From positions 1,426,001 through 1,490,000 of the forward strand of contig JAGTWJ010000019.1 of the NCBI GenBank assembly GCA_020064725.1: DNA of 64,000 bases, read 5' to 3'. This DNA comes from Drechslerella dactyloides. Lineage: Eukaryota; Ascomycota; Orbiliomycetes; Orbiliales; Orbiliaceae. Positions 1 to 11,159 of this stretch are shown piece after piece (within the stretch, counting starts at the first letter, position 1; each line of letters starts with the position of its first letter). The notes below the pieces were generated by a model. It did no database searches. It was not told where the DNA came from and was given only the letters and a program-made list of their open reading frames with translations. The position numbers and the translations under genes are program-made.

Positions 1-1499
1 CCTAGAGCTCGGAGCTGCGGAGAATTGACTACCCTACGTCCCATTATCGTATCCCGAGTTGCTTGATATGGTAGTACACAAGCACGACAAGCCCGGTTCG
101 TGGACAAATTACTTGTATAGGTGTTTTTGTCAACTTCGTACGTACTGCAGCCACAAAGAACAGGTGGTAGCCGCCCCGACGGCATGGTATTTCGTTGAAT
201 CGCATCGCCATAGGCGGCCTACGATCATGATCAGCCCTTCAGAGGCCGGAGGCGCGACTCCCGAGACTTTCCTGCCAACCCGGCGGGTATGTCTATCTCT
301 GATGAGCGTGTCGAACGGTGCGGAGACGAAGATACGCATCGATATACTATACTGTATCGGTCGTTTGATCTACCTCTCTGATAGATTCATGCATGCGCTC
401 AGGAGATCGTGTAAAACGGGAAAGGTGTTTTCCTTCTTCCCTTTCCTTTATCGCTCGCATGTGTCCTCGTGGCCAACTGGCCCGGGGAATGAATGGACGA
501 GTACGTGAGCGAGAAGCAGTAGTACTCGTCGGCCCACGGAAGTTCCGAAGCGAGACCTGTGAAAGAAAAGGCCTAGAGCTCCAAGGAAGTCTGGTCCGCT
601 TGGTGAGTGAGTTGTGTTCTCGCCGACGAAAAGACAAATCGCCCGGGTACGGTACCGCACCTGCTGAAAAGTATCTGGTCAACGAGGGCTCGCTAGTCAG
701 TGCAGGTACGATCACGCTATTCGCAGATGACTTGATCGATGACCTCTGCCGTTAAATTAACGGGAGAAAATTTGTGCACGACGGAAGGGAGCGAAGGCTG
801 CAGACTGACCGGCCGCTGGCTGACAGGCCCCCATTTTCTTGGTTGACGATGGCCGAGCCAGCCACTGAGGAAGCCGGGATCTACGCCAGCCTGCAGGAGC
901 AACCTGGCAGATAGTAAAATGTACCAACGAGGAACTCATAGCACGGCGCTACCAACCAACTGAACGGGGTAACCTGCAAGAGCAGAGCCATCTCGACCAA
1001 AGCGGCCGAGGCTGCGAGGGAGTCTGGGCGGACGTTGGGGGGTAGTTTGTGGTGGTGTGCATGCAGCGGGTGCGCTGCTGAGTGTGTGCTGTCTCAGCAC
1101 CGTCGTTTAAAGGCCGGCCATGATAAAAGGCCCGTCGACAGCCCGGTCTCATCCGCCAGCCATCACAGCCTTTTTCTCTTTTCCTCAGGATACACTACTC
1201 ATCTTGTTGTTCTATTGCTGATAGAATACACACCTCCTTTCGTTCGACGAGCTGTCCCTACTACTGGAAGGGATCAAGTAATCTAATAATAGTTGTTCGA
1301 TCTTTAAAAACTCCGGATCAGCTGTTGCCTCCCGCAGATATCAGCCTTAAGCTTTCGACTGCCTATATAATTAAGCTCCGAAACTCTCCTTCAGAGCAAC
1401 TCTCCCGCGACTTCAATTGGCTTTGGCTATTCATCGACTGGTCTGAAGACGCCGTATAAGACTTCCGATTCAATCTTCGTCAGCCTATATATATCCAAA
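1..1499. other. Intergenic, no gene identified
   Basis: Several overlapping open frames lie between 59 and 755 on both strands, but none has a recognisable domain, a plausible spliced extension or a convincing start, so I treat them as chance. From about 1150 the sequence turns pyrimidine-rich (CCTTTCG, CTCTTTTCC) and ends in a TATATATA run at 1488-1496 just before the ATG at 1500. It is therefore probably promoter and 5' leader of the next gene. Confidence 0.5.
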
Positions 1500-2520
1500 A
1501 TGCCGATGTCCATGCCGCAATTCCGATTTCCCTTCACCAAGAAGGCTCAACTGCCGCCAGTATCTACTGAAGACCCGGCATCTACCACCCCTGCTTCCAC
1601 CCCGTCCCTCGAGGACTCAACGCCGCGTTCCCACCGACGGGAGAAGAGCGTCAGCTCAATCGCAATCCTCCCTCGCCGGCCGAGCCGCGAGGAGGATAAC
1701 AATACATACAAACTGAGTGGTCAGTTTAGCCCAGCACTCCCATCCTGGCGATCCGATGGTCGAGAAGTAAACGCTGACTTGATTCTCTTTGCAGTCGTCA
1801 ACGATAGCGGTATTTATCTTCCAGTAAGTCTACCGCTTCATGGTCCGGGGCCCCTGTGCGGATATTTTTAACGTCCGGCAGGGCCGATGGTGCTCCGACT
1901 TGCTTTTTCGGGCACATGCTAATATTTTATGCAATAGCCGTCACCCGTCGAGAAGAAGAGCTTCTGGGGAAAGCGGGAAGCCTCGAGTGCGCCTGCCCAG
2001 GAGGTCCCTGACACCCAGGACATCGGGTTCGCCATCTCCCGAGAATCATTCGATAGCTACAGGAGGTCATTTGTATGTGCCTTCGATCACTATACCTTCC
2101 GGTTGAAGAAGACTCTCTAATCAGCATTTGTGATGGGAATAGGACATCTCGGCAAGAACTCACCTCTCGGATTCTCAGCGCCCAAGCATGCAGTCCAGCA
2201 GATCCAGCCTGGACGCTATGGCATGGGGAAGATCAAGTCTTGACGCAACACCGAATAGACTCCCCTCGATCGATGTCACCGAATCCGCGTCTGAAGATGA
2301 CGAGGAAGGCGAGGAATTCCGCGACGTTGACCTAAACGAAAACGCCCAGGGCCAAAAGAAGAGAGGTTTCCTGGGCCGCTTCGTCACCGGACACGCTGCC
2401 GACGACGACTTCAAAGGGCGCGCCCGATCGTCTACCGCTACTTGGCGACGAGAACACAATAAAGACGCTGAAGAACTCAGCGCCATGATCAAGGGCAGCA
2501 ACCACCTCATTGCTGTCTAG
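1500..2520 (+). CDS. Conserved-looking Ser/Pro-rich hypothetical protein
   Basis: Four exons (1500-1719, 1795-1823, 1938-2072, 2143-2520) join in frame to 253 residues. Introns begin GTCAGT, GTAAGT and GTATGT and end GCAG, ATAG and ATAG. No enzyme or domain is recognised. The N-terminus is Ser/Thr/Pro-rich and basic. The splice junctions rebuild runs such as VVNDSGIYLPPSP and ESFDSYRRSFDIS, which look like short conserved blocks of an uncharacterised family in related moulds (from memory, not checked). An acidic stretch near residue 165 (SEDDEEGEEF) is followed by a basic GFLGRF patch. There is no signal peptide or membrane segment. It is probably a cytosolic or nuclear protein with much disorder. 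Function is unknown. Confidence 0.75.
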
Positions 2521-3398
2521 ACCCCACCAACGGCGATAATAGTAATATAATAATCATAATCATCGTGGAAAGATTAGAAGACTCTGTGCTTTGTACACGG
2601 AATGGGGTATGCTAATGCCTGCTGCAAACTTTGGTCTTTTGAGCTTCCGACTTCTTTTCTTCTAGCCTTTGAGCTCATCCGATACAGGCGACGGATGCAA
2701 TTGAAACAGCGTGTTTGTTGGTACATGCGTAACCTTCCCAAGATGCCATTGAGGTATCCGATACGAATAATAATGATAATAACGATTGATGGAGAGAGAG
2801 ACGTTGTAGACGAAAAGGCCGACACTCGCTTGGCAGGAGTTATCGTTTCTTGTAATTTTGCACGAAGGAAGTTTCGAGATTGCTCGACTTGATTTAAGTA
2901 GTCTGCTGCTTCCGCCGCTGGTCGTTTAACTAATGATAATATCGTCATCTCTTCATATTCGTGTGTAAATAGTTGCAAATATAATAGCGACCGGGCGATA
3001 GCGAGCAAATCAAGGAGAGTTGGAGTGGATAATATAATCAGATCTGAGAAGTCCTGCGTAGATTCTGGTGACATGTTGAAGGCTGAGGGTCAAGCTCGAA
3101 GGATCCTGGGTGGAAGTTGCAGGGAACCCGTGTTGTGGCGGATTTGGAAAAGCCTGTCGCGTCTTCCTGAAACCTCAACTTCCTCGTCGCCCCAAAGCAG
3201 CATCGACATATCAGCCAATCTCTCTTCTACAAACCCCCGTTGCCGTTTCACGTCCGATAACTCCCATTGACGCGGCTTTAGCAACTTAACAACAGAGAGC
3301 CGACACGGCGCCTCTAATACGGACTCACACCACCTGCTGGCACCTCTATCGCGACTTGTCGGGCGTCGCGAACGGACCTCAACAGCTCGCCGCCCACC
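2521..3398. other. Intergenic: 3' end of hypothetical gene and NUP120 promoter
   Basis: About 880 bp between two genes on the same strand. A 166-codon minus-strand frame (2574-3074) has low-complexity Ile/Leu runs and no recognisable features and is left out. No repeats stand out. The last 150 bp before the ATG at 3399 are C-rich, as in fungal leaders. Confidence 0.5.
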
Positions 3399-6300
3399 AT
3401 GGTGTACGTCTACAAAGAAACGCGGGTCTCACTAGACTGGGCGTCCGAAGACCGGATAGTACAAGTCGTCGTCCCCGATTACGATGCCGAAGAAGACGCC
3501 GCCACAGACCAGCAGCCTGATTCCACGGCCAACGACACCCTAATCAAGGGCGGCACGGACGACTTCCCACTGACCTCGCTCGCAACTGCCTCCTCCGTTA
3601 TATTTCGAGCGATCCACCAGACGCCCAGGACAATACTATGGAGGGTAGTCGGGCAAGGCAAGGAGCTGGTCTTGATGCCGCTTGATGTTGCGCGACCCCG
3701 AGAAGAAAATGGAACGATCGCGTCGGCATATGTCATCAAGTTCTCGCGGCAGATCGTACCTGGCTGCGTTGCCTTCTACGATCTACCGGAGACGCATTCG
3801 TTAGCCGCGTTCGTGTTGACGGCTGGAAACCGCCTGTACACGTTCAATTTGCGACAGACATTCTTTACAGCGACGGACGAGGAGTCGAGGTTGCCGGATG
3901 GGTGGTGTCATGTATTCCAGCCAACGTCGCTGGCGGTGCGGTCCGCGCATTTCTTATCAGCTGTGTCGGGGGATTCGCTACTCGTGGCGCTGCAGGATGG
4001 GAGTATGATACGGTTGGATAGGGCGATACAGCGGGGCAGCAGTGAGTTTCATCGATAGTGGTGGAGGGGTGAACGGATGGATTAATTGAGCTGACGATAT
4101 GTCTCGGCAGACTTCGCGTACAAGGAGATGAGTTTCAGCGATGGCGGGTACTTTGGCTCGATCAAGAGCATCGTTAGATGGTCCGGCGCCCAGGTCCGAT
4201 ACGGCGAGAAGAGCATCGCGGCAGCTACGGTGGTGTCCGCGGCCATGACGTACCGATATTCCCTGCTTTTCACGGTTTCGATAAACCATCAACTGCGAGT
4301 TTGGTCCATGGAGCGAGGAACGGTCCTTGCGACATACGACCTGTTGAACGAACCGACATCCTCTGCACCTTCGATCAAGAACTTCCTAGACCCGGCGCCT
4401 GCGCATCTCGTCACCGTCATCGAAAACCTCCCACAGAGCAAATATATGTTCCTACTCCTAACGCTGTCACCGGCTGGATCTGGCACGTTCAAACTATGGG
4501 CTGGAACGGACGATGACACTTCTGGCTTCACCAGACTAGTTGACCTGTATCCCGACCAGACCTTGAAGCTCGACCCACCCACCTTTAATAGCCTGTGGGT
4601 AGTAGCAGACTTTGGCATCGCGGCGTTCTCCCCGGATGATCCGAACCTTGTCTCCATGTGGTTGTTATGGAAGAGCAATACCAGCTCCAGAATGCAAACG
4701 GTTACGTTCAAGCTGGACGCCATGCCTTCGACGTTTGGGAACTGGGTCGATGCCAGCCAGGAGCAGTTGCTAGAGCAGAAACCGCGAAGCCCTATGGGTG
4801 GTGAGCTGGACGATCTCTCGAGCTACTGGTTGGACTGGATATTCTACCCCGGAAGATTCTCCGACTCCGTCATCGACCGAGCCGTCGACATATTCAGGAA
4901 AAATTTCATCGCACAGGGCGGTAAATCCGCGGATCTCGACAGACCCAGCTCCAACGACTCCCGCCATTCTCTCGTCCTGAGCGCGGTGCAGGCCGTCGTC
5001 AGTCTCGCGAAGAAGCAACAGCCAGAGGAACCGTATAACGAAGATGCTCTCTGGCGGGATTTCGATGCACAATGGAGTATATTCTACAAGATATGCTCCG
5101 AGCTGGACCGAAGCCGGATCGAGGGATTGTCGCTCTCCGTGGACCCGGCGTCCGGCCTCGCATTTGTCGCCAACGCGGATACTGTAACGGTGGTCAGAAA
5201 GTCATCGGAGAGCGAGTCGATATCGCAGAACCTTGCCTCCGCAACTACTGCTGACCTCCAACTCCTCTATCAGAACACTGTCCATCCGGAAAAGAGTATT
5301 TTCTCGAATGGAATCGTGGAGTCTGTGAGGTCGTTAATTCTAGCGGCTCGCGAGCTAAAGGACTCGTTATCGCCGGCCTCGTTCGACGAGTGTCTTAATG
5401 CTCTCCAAGATGAAGTTACTCGCCCTCCGGAAGGCGACGTCTTCGAGCGAATTGATGCCATATACGATCGCTGTTTTGAGGGTCGGTTGCCGCAATCTCA
5501 TTTGGATCAAGTCGCTTCTATCGTCGCAGGTCTCACTCACTCACCGGAAAACACGTTCCGAGCGGTGCTTTCGAGCATACAGCGGTGGGACAAGTTTAAC
5601 GGCTCGTCGAGATTGACGATATTCGGAGAGAAACTGCTGTTGAGAGGAAGCCAGGAAGTCGTGCACGTCAATTACAGCCTGCTGTTCGAACTGACTCTGC
5701 TTCTCATTCTCGTCCACTCTTCGGCGATTGTCGAAATCGACGATATCGAACCGTACAATGTGCTATATCTCGATCTGGTCGCACTGCTTCGAGAATATAA
5801 TATCCTAGCTTGGTTAGGCAAGAATTCGTGGACACCTACAGCGGAAGACGTCGAGTCGGAGGAATCTCTGAGAAAGACGCTCGGCTTCATCCGACGGCAC
5901 CATGGAAATTCGCTGCCGCAGATCCACAACTTTCCTGTCTTGCAGGTTCTGCTAGACGAGGAAGGCGGGCCGCCGCCGTCGATTGTGGGATCCGGTCCGA
6001 CAACCTTAACGTCTAGCATTCAAAGGTTCCTTGCCGCGACGGATCTTGGGAACTTCTCGGAGGCCGTCACCCTGATCGCGTCGCGGCTGTTGCGGATGAA
6101 TACGATACGGTTGATGGGAGAATTTATGCATTATCTACCGCAGACTCCATGGGGTGACTATCTGAAGGCTCGTATGGCTGTTTGCCGCAAAGAATGGAAG
6201 CTCGCAGAGGAGCTGTTCAAATCCGCGGCACCCGGTATTGGTATGAGATTTCGAGATTCTTCCTTATTTTGACGTGTCGGCTAACAGATATCGCAGCCGA

Positions 6301-7402
6301 GCCCCACCAGCCTCCATTGTCGTCTCTCGATGCTCTGCTTACGCCTGTGGAGACTGCATATCTCTGTGCTGGTCTCTCTAAATTCTACTTCCACGTTGCC
6401 GAGATCTTTGAGCATAGGAGGCAATACGATGAAGTGGTTGTCTTCTCAGAGCTAGCTTACGAAGCACTACCACCCCATCCCGATGAAGTGAGTCGTCACA
6501 AGCGAAGAGATATCGTAATCGGCAGCTAATAATTCCCGACTCCAGGACGGCGTTGCACTGCGATCAGACATTCTTGCTCGACAGTTCAGTGCGGCACTGC
6601 AGGTTCCAAACTACGGCTCCGCATACGCCGCGCTGATAAGCTACAGCGACAAGGCATTGTAAGATCCAATTGAACTTTAACCAGCGCACACAAACCACCT
6701 CAATCACTGACACGCGATCCTACAGACAACGGCACGGACTGAAGAGCCTCATCATCTCAATGTGCGAGCATCACGAAGCCGAGGCGATGTGCCAGTTCGA
6801 CTTCCCAGGTCTCCACGAAGACGTCGACAGCGTCCTCGAGCATCAATACGAGCAGATACGCGAGGTGACTGCCGCCGGCGTTCCGTACCACAAGATCGCG
6901 TACGCGTGGAGAATACTCAAGGGAAACCGACGAGGAGGTATGTCTGCCTTACATCTTCCATTGATTGTCAAGTTTATTGATGACTAAAGCTAACCTGAGA
7001 AAATAGCTGCAACGGTCCTATATGACCAACTGAAGAAGCTGCAGGGATGTTTGACGAATGCTCAAAGGTATTCAGGCAAGGAGGTGCGAGATACGTACCT
7101 CGGCTTGCTGAATGTTCTGTCGCTGGTTCCGAAGGAGCAGGCGTATATTTTCACCAGGCTGCATGCGGAGCAGGAGAGCAGTGGTGTGCACTTCGTCGAC
7201 GGTAAGCAAACGATCCCTACGCTTCCCACTCATTATTCGCCTTCAATCATATCTGTGAGCATTAATCTAACGATTTCTTGATATCGATCATATAGGTACG
7301 AAGCTCAAACGTCGCGTTGTGACTGTGGATAATATCCGCGAGGAATATCAGGAGGAAGTGCGCAAGACGATCGAGTACCTGTGCGGGGGCATTTTCTTCT
7401 AG
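3399..7402 (+). CDS. NUP120: Nuclear pore Y-complex nucleoporin Nup120/Nup160
   Basis: Seven exons (3399-4041, 4111-6240, 6297-6487, 6546-6658, 6726-6937, 7007-7201, 7296-7402) give 1196 residues in one frame. The N-terminal half has the pattern of the Nup120/Nup160 beta-propeller, with YKETRVSLDW at the start, an SVIFRAIHQTPRTILWRV block near residue 70 and a WCHVFQP segment. The C-terminal half is helical, with LSKFYFHVAEIFEHRRQYDEVVVFSELAYEA-type repeats. In other fungi this protein sits in the Y (Nup84) complex, the outer scaffold of the nuclear pore needed for mRNA export. Its length is near that of filamentous relatives and above that of the yeast protein. All introns are GT-AG and 56-94 bp long. 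Yeast nomenclature is used. Confidence 0.85.
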
Positions 7403-8394
7403 TATATGGGCGATACATTCGCATACACGCATCTACCCATCGCATTTTGGGATCTAATTGTCCGGTGAGATGGCGCTGATATGCAGTCTGTGCAGCTCAT
7501 GCTGATGTGCATGTCTTCTTATCTATGCGTTATTAATTCATGTTCGAGCCTGCATGCATGCACGTGTTTTTGCATCAACGGGCGTCTGTTTATATGGCGA
7601 GATGGCTCTTACCTTGAGATACGCGTATCAACGATAATTTTCATAGACTTGGAGCGTTGAAAGCTTCGATCGAGATTATACCTTTGAAGCTGATATGATG
7701 GATCGGACGAGATCGTCGACAGGGAACATCTAAAGGTTGTGCATGTAGTAGGCAATTAATTCCAGCAAGTATACCGCAATCGATCAAGAAGCCTAAATTC
7801 CAAGTGAAGATTGTATTCTTATTCAAAGCATCGCTTTGCTCTATAGTATACGTACACGCTCAGCACCAATATCTGGGAGACAAAGGAAGACACCAAAGCG
7901 GCCGGTAAACGACATCTTTTCACGATGGTCTGAATAAAGTAAGCAGATATACAAGAAGAGAAAAGGCCCACCGCAACTAAAATATCGATATGAAGATAGG
8001 AGGGCAAGGCAATAGGAAGAGGATGACGGCGAACGTATGATGGAAGAAACCAGGAGGGGAACGAGGGAGTATTGATAACATTATCCAATTAGTACCAACG
8101 AGGAGCTGCCGGAAAAGCGAGGACGGGAGGTGCTGGAGAAGGCCCTGTTGGAGAAGTTGTGGCCAACGCAGATTCGGACGATGTTGGTGATATTGATATG
8201 TGAAGTATAGTAGTTCGCGGTTCTGTAATCGTATCGACAATGTAATGGGTCAATTCATCGGTCGATTCTCAAAGTGTAGGAGACTGGTAAAGGGATTGGA
8301 GGCTGGCAGTATTGATCGTTGTGGAATTGACGTATCCATAGCTGGATGTGGAGACTCCCCAGCCTACACGTCGTGCTGTGACATGTCGCTCGAC
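7403..8394. other. Convergent intergenic region
   Basis: About 990 bp between two gene ends that face each other, so it should hold both 3' UTRs and terminators. It contains a TGCATGCATGCA block at 7551-7562 (see findings) and AT-rich stretches. Minus-strand frames around 7640-8240 have no recognisable features. Confidence 0.5.
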
Positions 8395-9835
8395 TTAGAT
8401 CATGGTGTTCGGAGCGGGCTCCAAAGTACCATTCTGTTTTGGCATTGTAGAGTGAACAGTACTACCCATAGCGGCCGCGGTACCTTGTGGCTCTGGAGTA
8501 ACGGCACTGGTAGCGGGAGACGGGCTTTGCATAAATGGGAGAGATGGTGGAGCTCTCGTCGACTGCGGGATAGCATATGACCCCATGGCTTTGGCTACGG
8601 GGATGTTCTCCACAATTTTTACCGTCCGACGCTCTTTTAGTTCCATATTATCCTGCCCTTCGGCTTCTGGAATATCCGACAAGTTGTGGGGATTGTGCAA
8701 AGGGATGTAGCCTTGGCGGGACTTTGGAACTGGTGTCGCAGAGCGGAGATCTGTAAGGTCAGGGTCCGATGGGGGTAGCTCCGGGCTGTAAGGCTCCTTG
8801 TTGTTTGGAGGCGAGACGCCAAAGACGGTGTTCGGGGTGCTCGCTCGCTTGGTATCCAATTGCCCTGCGTAGTACGACTGCCCGGCAGTACGATTCTTCA
8901 AGATCCCCTTCAGCGGCCGCGCGGACGGGGTGGGACGTAGATACAGTGAGTTGGTGTTGGAAGATGCGGCACCAGCGCTAGCAGGGCGAGGAGAGGTAGA
9001 CGGAACTCTCAAATATCGATATGGTGCGGAATTATCGTCATTGAAACCTTGCGTATACGATGCCGAACGGGTGTGGCCGTAGGAAGCTGTCGACGTCGGA
9101 GCTCCTGGGCTTTGTGCTGACAGAGGTCTCGCAGATATATAGCCAGGGCTGCTCGATGGGCCAAGCACACTGTTCCCTTCTGGTGATTGCGGGGTAGACG
9201 GCGGGCTTCGAGTCATTGAGAATCTGCCATGGTTGACGAACGGTGGACGCGGCGGATGCAGAAGACCATCCTGTTCGGAGCTTGTGCCCTCAGCGATACT
9301 GCCAAATGTGGATCCGCTGTTCACTCTCCCACCACTGCTGAGGGGAGAGGAAACTCTCGACCATCGGGAGGCAGGGGAGAGGGCACGCAGGGACTCGCTG
9401 TCGACGATACCGGCTTCGGCTGGCGTCTCGTTGCTATCGAGTGCTCTGACACCGAAGTTTACGCTGCTTGTTCGTCGGAGCTGTGAAGCTGGTGGGCGGG
9501 CGAGGAGTTCCTGTTGGGCTTGACTTTCAATGGTCCTGGTGCGTCGGCCGTTTATGAAGCGTACGGTAGCGCTGATGATACACAGCACCACCTATCCATG
9601 GAGTTTATTACAGTCAGGATTCCGCATACTTGAAGATTGTTGGGCTGGTCGAGGTGACTTACGACAAGCATACAAACGGCCTGGTACGTCTCATTAGCTC
9701 ATTAATGAATGCCTCTACAATCGAAGGGAGCGAGGTACTTACGAATAGAAACCGGTATAACAACGGCCAGCTGGTGAAAAACTCCATCACTCTGCTCCAC
9801 AAGGGTCCTACTAAAAGGTCGTGCCGGTCAGCCAT
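8395..9835 (-). CDS. Single-pass membrane protein with long Ser/Pro-rich tail
   Basis: Three exons on the minus strand (9835-9743, 9689-9663, 9591-8395) give 438 residues. The middle exon is only 27 nt, but both flanking introns are clean GT-AG and the frame is continuous across them. The spliced N-terminus places a hydrophobic helix at about residues 27-54 (LLYRFLF, then TYQAVCMLVVVLCIISATV), followed at once by basic FINGRRTR. The remaining roughly 380 residues are Ser/Pro/Thr-rich and probably disordered, with a short LKGILKNR motif and a conserved-looking C-terminal block (ERRTVKIVENIPVAKAMGSY). There is no signal peptide. I read it as a short lumenal or outside N-terminus, one anchor and a large cytosolic tail. 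No family recognised. The start at 9835 follows an in-frame hydrophilic leader. Confidence 0.65.
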
Positions 9836-11159
9836 CGTGAAATTGATAGATACACCATACTTCAGGCGGCACATCTAGTACTAGCATCTTCACTAGCCAT
9901 GAGCTGCTGTAGCTAGAGGAGCCGTTCAACTCACCACTCGACAGATCAAACAGTGTTCAAAATTGAAAGCTGCCAAAGGAGCGCGGTCGAACCTCGCTGT
10001 ATTTCAATACTTTGCTGTAGCCTCGATGCTACTTTGCTGATATCCCATCGTCATCGTTAGCATGTACATGAACATAAACCGATCACACCGCAAGCGTGCC
10101 GAAATCACTTACGAACGAGCAAACGTGGCAACCACTTACCGACGGTACACGAATGTGCGTGGTAGGAGCTGTAGGAGGGATTGGGCTGTAGGCCGAGACT
10201 AGCGAAGCTACCGCTGCACTGAAGGATTGCTTCCGGGATCTTGCATACAGAAGTGATATCAGCAGGTGGCCGAATGACCACCACGTCGTATATAAGAGCA
10301 ATTCAGGTAATGGTATATTACGACAGAGATGCCAACTTACCACAATATTCACGCGGAGTCTAAGCTTCGCTGTCGTCTGGCGGGTGATATATCGCGATAT
10401 ATCGATTAGCAGCGGCGATAGAGTAATGATACCGACAAGTCTGAAGCTCTCGGTTGGCCTTCAGATAAGATAGGTGTACAATGATAGCAGGGATTGAGGT
10501 GGAGGAATGAATGGTACGATGGACGAATGGACAAGAGAATGATGATGCCAACAAGAAGAAGCAATGAGAGGGAGAAAAGTCTGGCGAGATGATTCGCTTC
10601 TGAGAACCGATGGCAAGACCTTATCGCCTTTGCGACAGTCACAGGAGCATCAGCTTCAACCCGCTTCCTGGTGCCGAGAGCGGTCCTGAAGGCTGCTTAC
10701 AGAGTCCGGCCGTCGCTGTAGATTACGGTAGGCTGTGCTCTCAAGGAGAGCCTGCGCTAGCAGGTCCATATGTAGCTCTGGGCTAGTATGGATGCTTGGA
10801 AACTAGTCTTGTGCCCAAGGTACGCCGTATGAGTGCAGTGTCGAGAGGTTAAGCTGCCAGAGCAAGGCGGTGGTGATATCTCGCGATAGATGATGAGCTA
10901 CAGGTGGACGGGCAGTTCAGAGTTGGAGGGTACTCTTATTTCATAGACCTCCTGCTCTGAGACAACCCGACTACATCAGATGTCACGCTCTGCGCATGTG
11001 TTGAGCGTGCAAAATATCACATAGTGTCTGGAAGCGCGCAGACCGTGGGAAGTGAGAGAGAACGCCTTGTAAATGCGCGGATTTGATGGTAAGACGGTAT
11101 TCTTGATAATTATCATACACAATACACAATGCCTAAAGTAGACACCGAATCATCCTCGT
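9836..11159. other. Intergenic, about 1.3 kb
   Basis: Upstream of the minus-strand membrane-protein gene and downstream of PUF6. Two minus-strand frames (10083-10352 and 10360-10642) contain hydrophobic stretches that resemble membrane helices, but no legal splice joins them to each other or to the gene below. A perfect 18-bp palindrome GATATATCGCGATATATC lies at 10386-10403. Confidence 0.45.

Noticed and set aside
59..755. Overlapping open frames on both strands at the left edge
   Set aside because: No domain, no start context, and similar lengths on opposite strands, as expected by chance in GC-balanced DNA.
2574..3074. 166-codon minus-strand frame
   Set aside because: Low-complexity Ile runs, no recognisable motif, and located in the 3' flank/promoter of known genes.
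10083..10642. Hydrophobic minus-strand frames resembling membrane helices
   Set aside because: No legal donor/acceptor pair joins them to each other or to the membrane-protein gene. The gene closes without them.
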